A stretch of 64,000 nucleotides of DNA from Cloeon dipterum (lineage: Eukaryota; Arthropoda; Insecta; Ephemeroptera; Baetidae), in the NCBI RefSeq assembly GCF_949628265.1, contig NC_088789.1, forward strand, positions 5,696,886 through 5,760,885. The letters run 5' to 3'. Of the stretch, positions 24,844 through 34,823 are shown in pieces. Both the position numbers and the translations under genes were made by a program. Numbering within the stretch: position 1 is the stretch's first letter; the number at the start of each line of letters is the position of its first letter. Below the pieces are notes generated by a model, which saw only the letters and a program-made list of their open reading frames with translations, was not told where the DNA came from and did no database searches.

Positions 24844-27800
24844 TTAGTTTGTGTTCGACGTGCTTCCAAGCGATTTCATCAACTGGTAACACTCAAGCAG
24901 CTTCTTGCGGTCGCCGATCTTCTCCAGGGTTTTGGCAGCTTCCGCCAGCATTCCGGCACGCTCACCGGGAGTTGACAAAAGTGGCGTTGGCAGATGCCTA
25001 CACGCCAAGTACAAGGCGTTCGCGTGCTCCCTCTCACCACCTACTGCTTGGTTGGACTTGTCTGAAGAAAAAATCTTACATTATCCACTAGCTCTTACAC
25101 ATGTTCACAGTCAAGATAGCAATTTATATCCCTTTTTAAAATATTTGAAGAAATGTGAGTGAAACAACAAACCTTTTCCGCAGATGATTGACGATCTGCT
25201 GTTACGCTGTCTCAGACTTCTGTCCAGAAGCTGCTGCGTCCTGCCAGGCGCGGCGCCGGCCATAAGTCGGGCAGCAGCTTCGTGCAAAAACACTCTGGGC
25301 AAGGCAGACTGCAATTTTGATCATTATTTAATTGAAGTTACTGCTTCATAATGTTCAATGATATTATTACTGGTAAAAGTTGAGAGAGCCTTCTCAAAGA
25401 AGCCAAATCCTGCTGGAAGCCAGAGAGTTCTGACTGTGGGACAGGCGTAGAGGAGCCATCATACGACTTCTCTTCAGACTCAGCCTCCCAGACGCATGTA
25501 CGCGTCTCCAAGAGCCAGTCACAGACCAAAAGCTGAGCAAGCTGAAAGTTTGAATTGGTATTGAATAGCAATGCCTAGTGGATTGTCATCTGCCAGGGTC
25601 CCAAAATATGGCAAACAATTAGGAAATATAAAAGTAGCCACTGTACAAAATGATTTAATTTTCAGGATTATTTCAAAATACATTGATTACATTTAAAGAA
25701 CAATTTGCATCATTATCATTTTTAACGTACCCAACTATTTTTTTGAATGGGGAAAATTGAGCTGCAAGTTGGACCGTTTGATAGAACTTACGAGAGTCAT
25801 GGTGGAGGGCTGCTTGCACGAGGAGAAGGTGATACTGTGGTCAATCAGCCGTCCAGCGACACCGCACATGCGCTGTATAGCCTTGGGATTGGACTTCCTC
25901 GAGAGCAGGGCCCTCCTAGCCCTGAATGCGGCCAGGACAGCCTTGGGGAGCGGATTGCTGTTGTTCTTGAGATGATCTGGGATTGCCTCTATACGAGAGT
26001 AGAGGTGCTCGGCCCTTGACTCCTCGCCCAGCAGCCAGTAGGTGGCAACGCCAAGGATTGAGCCCCACCACTGAGAGATTTCGTCTTCATTGCCGCTCTC
26101 CACCAACAGATGCACGTAGGTCAGCGTGTCTGAGGTCTGTGTCCGCCTGATTTCCTCCTCGTTCGCAACTCTGTGCGTGCCTGGCGCCAATAGGGTGTTC
26201 ATTGCTTTCTCCAGCAGTTGTTTCCGGTACATCTAATCCCAAAAAAATAGATTTTTATTATTTTATTTTAAAAATTCTGATGTTTGGATGTAAAATAAAT
26301 TTGAAGAGGAGGAAACAGATACGAGAACTTACCCTAATAGCATAGGCCAATGGATCAGCGTTGTCCTCAAGTCCACTGAAGAGGGTGGCGGTCATGGTTG
26401 CGTAGCTCCAGGAGCGCGAAATGAAAAATCGGTAGCCATGAGCGGTGAACAGCCACTGAAGGCGCGCCGGCACCTGGCTGCACTGCTTCATGCACACCTG
26501 TCGCGACAGTCCCAAGTAGAACCTGAAGTCAAACACGCATCCTGTTAATGAAGGCCGCATATTTTGTGTTGAGATTGTTGAGAACTTATGAAACTTTTAA
26601 GAAAACATTATTAAGCTTTAAAACGCAAAGGGACAATCTAAAGCAATTTCCAGTGGGTCTTTCATCCACCAAAATCAAGCCAAGCAATAGGCTGATTTTG
26701 GAATTAATTAGGCTTGTGTACCGGTTGCAGAGTTGAAGAGCGGTTGGCAGGCTCTCCTTGACCCTGAGGGCGGCCCCCACGTAGATGAGAGCCAGCTGTT
26801 CAACTGGCATCAAGTCCCCAGCAGCTTCAGCCATGTTGACAGCGCTCAGGGCCAGAATGATGGCAGAGGCGCGGCCCTCAGGTGATCCCTGAACAAGCGC
26901 AATCTGGTGCAACCTGTGGTACACGACGGCCAGCTCCTTGGCGCACACGGCTGCCTCAGGGCCTGCCTTCCTTGCCAGCCAGCGACCAATCCAAACGCGG
27001 TGCAGAAACTGCCGCATCAACTGCCAAAAGAACGCTGATAATGTTTCCAGTTTTGAGGCTGGAAGTGGTCTCCCAATGGCTTGCAGACAGCGCCTGTATT
27101 CTTGGTTTGCCGCACTCAGATCACCCTATTTTAGAGACAACAACTGCTTAAATCAAATTCTATTCAATTTTAATCTATAGAACATATGAAATTTCACTCA
27201 AGCAAGAAATAAATTAAAATAACAAAATCACACTTCATTAATTTTTATTTACCTTCTTCAAATTGAACTCAGCTTGGTTTCGATGCCTCCAAAACTCGAA
27301 AGACGCTCTCGACTTGGAAGGAATAATCGGGTCTCCATACATGAGCATCCTGACCAAACAAATGCCAAGCAGAACAGAATTGAAAATGAAGATCAGGACT
27401 GATGATGTGATCCACCTCCACATGCTTGCATTGTCACCTGCCACAAACATGGTCAGAACGGGATATATCCATTTTTAGGGTCATACTTTCAAAGCCAAGC
27501 ATTGTCCTGCCCTTCTGGCTGGTGCTGTAATCGCCCCCATCTTCGATGGCGCTGAGCAAGGCTCCCATGGGGTTGAACGCCATTACAGACATCATGAACA
27601 TACACAAAGCTAACTTGGATTGGTCCAGCATGCCGTGTCTCAGACCAAGACTTGAGTTGGAGTCATCGCCATCTTGCAACTATAGAATTCATGATTTAGT
27701 ACAACTGCATTTCAGTTCAAGCAAATCATGTACACCAATCAATTCATGCTAAAATTAGTTTTCTTTTAAACTCCTTGCGCCCCCTGGCTCGATATTAGCA

Positions 27801-29565
27801 TCAATTCAGGAAATAGAAGGATTTTAGTATCCTCATTGTCAGTAAAATTTAACTCTTTTAATTTGATAAGTTTATAATATTGTAAATTGTCAGCATCAAG
27901 CCGATTTGGTCTATCACATAGAAATGAGTCACTTACGTGTGTGGTGAACGAGTCTGGAGAGCCAGGTGGAGATCCACTGTCGTCCGAGCGGGGTGGTGAG
28001 AGCGACGGTGGAGACAAAGATGGAGCACTCTGAGGAGGAGACATCTCTGGAGACACTGAGAGCAGGTCCTTGATACCAGTCGTGTTTATTGGCTGGCCAG
28101 CATTCAGCCGCAGAGCCATGTTCTCCTGCTTCAGCTTAGCGTTTGAGTTTTGCAAATAGCGGATGTACTCAATGGCTTTCCTCAGAATTGCACTTTTGTT
28201 GAGCTAAAATATATAAGAGTCAATTCATATAGGTTTTTTGTTCAGTTTTCAAAACTTCTTACTTTGGCTTCTACTCCTACAACCATATTTTTCAGCTCAA
28301 TGATCTTGTCATTGATACTTGTTCGATATCTTCGCTCGATGGCGTTGTGCGCGCTCCGCTTCACCTCTTTCACTTTAGGTACCTCCTTTGGCGTGACATT
28401 AATCCTGTTGATGGGCATTTTCTGGTCGCCATCCAACAAAATTCCTGCGGTGACAAAGGTGCCTGGATTGGACACGATGGTCCTGAGCGGCTGTGCCTGT
28501 TGCCCAGCCCGACTGTTGGCTACAGTGACTGGGGAGCCGGCTGTCGTGTACATCACCTGGGCTGCCTTGAGCTGGTGCGGCGGCGAGTTGTGCGGCTCAG
28601 ACTTGATGAACTGTGCCTGCACCAACACCTGCTGCATCTTATCCTGTGGCATCTGCAGCAGTACCTGCTGTTTGTTGCCACCCGTCTGAAGTAGCTGCTG
28701 GGGGCTGGTTTGGTAGATTTGTTGTGTCATCCCCATCGGCTGGAGCAACACCGTCGCCGTGTTTTGTGTTGAAACTTGCTGCTGCACGACGGCGGGCCTG
28801 GGCATCAGGCGCTGCTGCTGCTGGGCCCGTTGAAGTGGAGAGTTGCTGTTCGAGTTTGTAAACATGGGGGGTGTGACAACCTCTTGCTTGATGTCAAAGT
28901 CTTTCATGGCACTCTCGTCCTTCACAGGGGTCATTATAGCATCAGCATTAATGTTGTTGAGAAGACCAAAGTCTGTGTCGTCTGCCATCAGCAGGTCGCT
29001 TGAAAAGAGCTCGTCTTCGCAGCCAGAAATTATATCTGTAAGAGAAAATAGATAAATATGATAGATAGATAAATTTAATGTTAAAATCCTTAATTGGAGA
29101 GTAACTGTTTAAAGGCAATTATTAAAACACTCACTAAGTCAGCTGCTTTAGTGTCTGATGAAATAATAAAAAAATTGAAACGTTTTTTGTTTCATGATGA
29201 ATCTTTCGGGCAAACAAATATCAAACTCATTGACTGGCAAACCACGCGAGGCCGCAAGGCACAAATTACGCACTAAAATCTGATCGCTCCTCACGTAAAT
29301 GATAACAAAGACATCGCGGCTGAACTCTCCCACAAAGGTGAAACCTCGGATGTTATGATCACCCGATGGTGAGTTTGACACCTCGGTAAACAAAAGCAAA
29401 TTTCGACCACCACTCACCATCCAGTCCTGTCAATTCGTCCAGGGTAAACGGGGCGCTGTCACCGGCAGCGAACCCGTCGGCATCGAGGCCTCCAGGATCC
29501 GTAGCCATCGTTTCTTCAGGAAAATTACGAGACCAAGTGCGTCCCTGGCCTTCTAAATTCGCCAT
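24844..29565 (-). CDS. SREBP: Sterol regulatory element-binding protein (SREBP), membrane-bound bHLH-Zip transcription factor
   Basis: Eleven minus-strand exons join in frame to 1041 aa: 29,565-29,418; 29,035-28,263; 28,203-27,937; 27,679-27,487; 27,437-27,253; 27,125-26,722; 26,522-26,333; 26,232-25,792; 25,541-25,371; 25,308-25,173; 25,061-24,844. Order: acidic activation region; Q-rich segment; bHLH-Zip from about residue 276 ([17 protein letters not shown], with Tyr286, the basic-region tyrosine typical of SREBPs); TM1 about 420-438; luminal loop; TM2 about 469-492; long C-terminal regulatory domain that in the family binds SCAP. The LDQSKLALC stretch before TM1 and FNP inside it fit the site-2 protease region. 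RTML (454-457) in the loop fits the R-x-x-L site-1 protease motif. In the family, SCAP-dependent transport to the Golgi and two cuts release the N-terminal factor, which drives lipid synthesis genes. A second Met at residue 20 could be the true start. Length is close to other insect SREBPs. Confidence 0.97.
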
Positions 29566-30476
29566 GACAGGACATCAGCCCATATGGACCGACCAATGAG
29601 AGTAAAGAAAAACAATCACCTTATGATGACGAAAGTGGTCAGATCCCTACGCCAGCCAACCACAATCAACGCCCGAGGCGCGCAAACTTGGAACTTCACT
29701 GCTGCTTTTAAGAGCGAAACACACGCTAAAGTCGCTAAACTTTCCATGTATTTAGCTATATACTTGGAATGTTTTTTCTGCTACGACTCTCTGCAAAGCA
29801 AATTTTCTCAAAAGATTTCACCTTCTACAGTCGCACCGAATTTTCGAATGAATAGTCTGCTTTTTCCGTTATTGTTCAATTAGTGTCGATTATGTTAAAT
29901 TAAATTACAATACAGTAATCCAAATTTACCCTGACATTTCGTATATTAAGAAACATCAATTTTGAACTTTATTGCTTCATTAAAATACAAATAACTGTCG
30001 AGCTAATTTTGACTCACCCTGTACGGCAAAATTTAATTTGTAATTAGATTCAAAAGTAAATTCGTTATTTAATTATTAGTATTATATATTATGTTTGTTT
30101 CTTAAAGTGGGAACCTGATTAGGATGAGAGATGCGGTATAGGGATTTTTGGGATTATAGTCACAGTGAGTCACAGTCACAAAGACGGAAGACTTTAAAGA
30201 ATAGTTGAGTTGCGCGCGTTTTATAGGCTGAGCAGAAACAGCTGGCAGCCAAGGTCAGATATGGAGGGGGAGGGACCGGGCCGCTCCGCCTTGTCTCTTG
30301 TTAGCTGACGTGTGTTTTCGCTAGTGGTACAACAAAACAATGAACTGTGAGATGCAATTCGTCTGCTACTGATAAAAGCACTCGCACAATAATGTCCCGG
30401 GTTACGTGCGGCTATCGACACAACACCTGACTAATACCTGTTCCGTCTGATCACGGTGAACGAGCAAAGCGGAAAG
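29566..30476. promoter_or_regulatory. Divergent SREBP/Ero1 promoter region
   Basis: The 911 bp between the two start codons must hold the 5' UTRs and promoters of both genes unless unseen upstream exons exist. A CCAAT motif on the plus strand lies at about 29,592 and a TGACGTGT element at 30,306. The GC-rich block at about 30,210-30,450 is the likelier Ero1 promoter. No TATA box was evident for either gene. Confidence 0.6.
30306..30313 (+). promoter_or_regulatory. UPRE-like TGACGTGT element upstream of Ero1
   Basis: TGACGTG is the core of the unfolded-protein-response element bound by XBP1 and ATF6 factors, and Ero1 is a classic UPR target. It lies 164 nt upstream of the Ero1 ATG. The match is seen; its function is inferred. 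Confidence 0.4.
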
Positions 30477-33400
30477 ATGCAGAGACGGGCGACGGTGTTT
30501 TTTATTCTCGGGCTCGCATCCCTGACCCACGGAGTGTTCCCGAACGTTGGAAAGCGAGCATTCGACAGCGAACAAAAAGACCAGTGTTTTTGCAAGGTAA
30601 GATAACATGATTCTCTTTGTAATATCGGAATATTGTTCTTGATTAGGTACTTTGCTAAGAAATGACTGATTAAATACGGTAGATATGTAGATGGAATAGA
30701 AAGCTATGAACATTACAACACAATTTAAAATTTTGTAAATTATTTCACAAAACCGTGCAACTCTTTGTTCTGTTTAACGTTCCAGAATATCGAGATTTTT
30801 TAAAAAAAAATTAAAAAAAAATTTCCTAAATCCTAAATTTTCAATGCGTTGTAAGGACGTTTAAAAGATGTTATTGGTTTCTTTCTTCCATATTTTCACT
30901 CTTCAGTGATTTATTATCACTGCACGTTTTAGTCAAGTCCTCAGCACGTGGCATTCCACGCAATCTGAAAACTAATAATAATTAAAACATTTGTATCGTT
31001 CTTTTTTATAATTTCAAACAGTTTCCAATCCTCCCTTTGGTTTTCATTTACCTGGTAGTTTAAATTATGTAATTTGCATAATTTGTTCTTACATAATAGC
31101 AGTTTTCTTTATTATTTATTATACTGTTTGTTTCTGTTTACTTTCATTACACTGTAACAACATGAATAGAAAAATTTCATCATGCGCCAAGTTGAATCTA
31201 AATCCAGCTACCTCTGCGTTTACAGCTATCTGTTTTTTCTGTATCGCTTATAATATTGACTGCTTAACTTTTGGTTGCATATTATACGGCATCCAAACCA
31301 AGTCTGTTGAGAGTTGTGATATATTTACAGAAAAACAATTCATCATATTTTTACCTGGTCCCCTGTGTTATAAGTAGTGATGCGTTCTATTTTTTTCCTT
31401 CGTCTTTTTTGGATTAACGAAATTCGCAAAATTAAATCAAATTCTATGATAAATGCATCGTATTAATATTTTAAAGAATTCGGCATTACTAGTCTTGAGA
31501 TTAAACGTGATCAAAATCACTCTGAATACAACTGCAATTTTTAAGAATTCGATTGAAAATACATAACAATATCAGTCTCAATCGTGTCTCAACTTAAATC
31601 CAGAATATCGTCATATATTTTATTGCTTCAGAGTTTCCTTTATGAATGGAGCGATTGAAATGCATTTGTTTGCTTTGCAGTCATTCGCAGAAAATATTGG
31701 CCGTCGTTGTAGATTATGAAATATAAAATTTTTAATCTCTGGTTTTTCCTTTAACTTGATTCTCACGCACTTGAAGTATGTCTTGTCTTGAAGTGCTTTT
31801 GTGAAATGACGTGTATAACGCGAAACGGGAGAGTGTGCACGTATGCAGCACTTGTCTTGAGTCTAGCGAATGATTCGGATTTTGTCCCATAACTCAACTC
31901 CTTTACTCTTACACTTATGTTATGTCGGTTATGTCAATAATTGTTTAGCTGGTTCGCACAGCTAAAATAATTTACAGCTACGTCGTTGCTTCGCTCTTCT
32001 CCTTCTGAAAATCAGCCAATAAGTTTTGTATTAAAAATAAAAATTAAATTTTAATTTTCGGTACTTATTTGTGCTTTATCATTGCTTGCATTGCGTGATA
32101 AGCCTTGATATCTTTGATTAATTATGATAATTATAATTTATGGGATAATTGGTTTCCACTTGAAATTTTGTTCACACTTTCAATGACTGATTTGTTATCA
32201 GAGTTTCATGTGACAACTGTGACTAATCTGGTCTTGAGGATTTTTTTAATTTCTCAAAAATTTGTTTCAGTTGGATGGTCAAATTGACGACTGTCTTTGC
32301 AACGTCGACGCAGTTGACATTTTCAATAACAACCAGCTGTATCCTCGTCTGAACAGCCTCTTGCAGCGTGATTACTTTAAATTTTTCAAAGTAAGTTTAT
32401 TTCTTGATGAAATTGTGGCACTCATATTTTAATAAATTTACTACTCCAGGTTGATTTATCCACGGAGTGTCCGCACTGGACTGATGACAGTCGGTGTGCC
32501 ATCAGGTACTGCCACGTGGAAAAATGCGAAGAGGTAAACAAAAATAAATCAATTTTTATAAACAGAGGGTTGACAAAGTGTTTGCATTTCAGGCAGATAT
32601 TCCTCCTGGCTTAAAAGGTGCCTCTGAAAATCAGAGCAACAGAAATAAGGTAGTCGAAAGTGGAAAAATGCATGTGGAAGGACTCGTGAGCTAATTATCT
32701 TTTTATCTCCCCCAGTACTCTGATCAAGCGCAAAGCCCACCTGAGAGCTGTGATACCGATAAAGAATTAGGATATCTGAACACCACTATCAGGTCAGTGA
32801 ATAGTCTGTTAATTTTCTTTTGTAAAAGGGGAAAGGCGATCAAGACTTACAAGTTGAGTCTTATCTGTTTATGTCCTTTTTAAATTCCAGATTACTCATT
32901 CCTAGCTTGATTAAAAAAATTATGGAAGCGACTTAGTTTTTTGCAGTTCCTTTAATGATAATTCTTCTGCAGTGATGCCGCGCATGCAGGCTTCATTGAG
33001 TGGGAGCAGCATGATGACGCGACGGACAACTTCTGCGACGAGAGCAGCTACCTGAGTCCAAACGCTACCTACGTTGACCTGAGCCTCAACCCGGAGCGCT
33101 ACACTGGTTACAAGGGTGAGAGTGCGCACAGAATTTGGAACGCAATCTACAAAGAGAACTGCTTCAGACCAAAGGCCACCACTTTCACTTCCTACATCGA
33201 AAATTCCAAACTGAACGGTTGGTTTTTTCCTCATTATCATTCTCTTTTTCTCATTTTTATTTGTGGTCTCGTTTAGACATGTGCTTGGAGAAGAGGAGCT
33301 TCTACAGGGTTCTTTCAGGCCTTCACTCCAGCATCAACATCCACCTCAGTGCGAGATACCTGCTCTCAGGTAGGAGTCTATGTTGTTGTACGGAGTAATT

Positions 33401-34418
33401 TCATTGATATTGTTTTACAGATAAATCGTCTCTAGGTATGCCATCGCCAAGCGGGACTTGGGGACCTAATCTGGATGAATTTTACCGAAGGTAACTTTTT
33501 CTTTAATTTAAATTCTCTGACTAGATATAAAAAACTGATAATGTATAAATCCCTTTGACTCTGCTGAAAAGGTACCAAAATATTTTTGTTAGGAAATAAT
33601 TCCCTGGTAAAAGTCCAAAGAACATCTCACTATTATGAAGCCCCTTTTTATCCAAACCCCTAAATCTACAAGTCAAAATTTTTTACCGTTGATTCACATC
33701 ACGCAAGGCTTAATTTTTATGGAAACGTGTAAGATAAGAATGCTTAATTTGTCCCACAGATTCAGCCCAGAACACACTGACGGTGAGGGGCCGAACTGGC
33801 TGCAGAACTTGTACTTTGTCTACTTGCTGGAAATGCGGGCCATTGCAAAGGCGGCGCCGTATTTGCAGCGAGAGCCTTACTTCACTGGCGATTCTGAGGA
33901 AGACAAAATGGTGGCCAAAGCTGTTGAAGATATATTGAAAACCATTAAGTAAGCTTTGCCTGCTCAATCGCTAAAAACTGCTGTTGATTAAACGCGTTTC
34001 TATCTGCGCAGGAGTTTTCCACACCACTTTAATGAAAGCACCATGTTCAACGGTGGAAAGCAAGCCGCCAAGTTGTTGAGCGAGTTCAAGCAGCATTTTA
34101 GGAACATTTCTAAGATCATGGACTGCGTTGGTTGTGACAAGTGCAAACTTTGGGGCAAGCTTCAGGTGAGACCGTTTCCTGTTCAAGCCTGAATCTTAAA
34201 CAAAAACTTCCGATTTTTAGACTCAAGGCTTGGGAACAGCGCTCAAGATTTTGTTTTCCGGCCGCTTCAACCAAATAATTAAAAATATGGACATCAGTAA
34301 TGCTAGCAGGACAGAGTTCCAGCTGCACAGGATGGAAATTGTTTCGCTTTTCAACGCATTTGGCCGCTTGTCAACTAGCATTTATGAGCTGGAGAACTTC
34401 AGAAATATGATGAGATGA
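30477..34418 (+). CDS. Ero1: Ero1, ER disulfide oxidase (FAD-dependent)
   Basis: Eleven exons join in frame to 468 aa: 30,477-30,596; 32,271-32,390; 32,450-32,533; 32,593-32,649; 32,716-32,792; 32,973-33,217; 33,277-33,369; 33,421-33,490; 33,760-33,948; 34,012-34,165; 34,221-34,418. The first about 19 residues form a signal peptide. CFC at 37-39 and the following cysteine pairs match the Ero1 N-terminus. CHVEKC (101-106) is the outer CxxxxC shuttle that passes electrons from PDI. CVGC (390-393), followed by [10 protein letters not shown], is the inner CxxC next to [13 protein letters not shown] and [16 protein letters not shown] are family signatures. Ero1 reoxidises protein disulfide isomerase in the ER lumen and passes electrons to oxygen, making H2O2. 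There is no C-terminal KDEL. Intron 1 is long (1.67 kb) compared with the others. It is head to head with SREBP and convergent with Ir8a. Confidence 0.97.
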
Positions 34419-34784
34419 GACTCTGACGGGGCGTAAACCAGAGGTGGGTGGTAACTAAAATTGTATACAATTCGTGAATTACGCCCCAGTCTCGTGATCT
34501 AATTGGCTTTGTCGACTGAGATAGGCTGGCTCTTAAAATTCCTAAATAGACCATTTTTTCCATTTAACTATAGTCAGAATGCGCTCACTCCAAGATAATG
34601 CATTAATTGATTAATATAACACCTGTTTACACTTCCTGAGATACTCTTAACCTGTTTTTTTCAATTTCCATTAAATTGTCGCTTAGTCAGAGATAAGAGT
34701 ACCAACTGAAACATCACAAATTTAATTGTACATATATTTGTATTGTGTATACAATAACTTATTTTCAATTTATGGTTTTTGTTC

Positions 34785-34790
34785 AATAAA
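34785..34790 (+). terminator. Poly(A) signal AATAAA of Ero1
   Basis: Perfect hexamer 367 nt after the Ero1 stop codon and only 34 nt before the stop codon of the convergent gene Ir8a. The two transcripts therefore very probably overlap at their 3' ends. Confidence 0.75.
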
Positions 34791-34823
34791 AATGATCGTT
34801 CAAACTGAAACGTGCTTTTGAAG

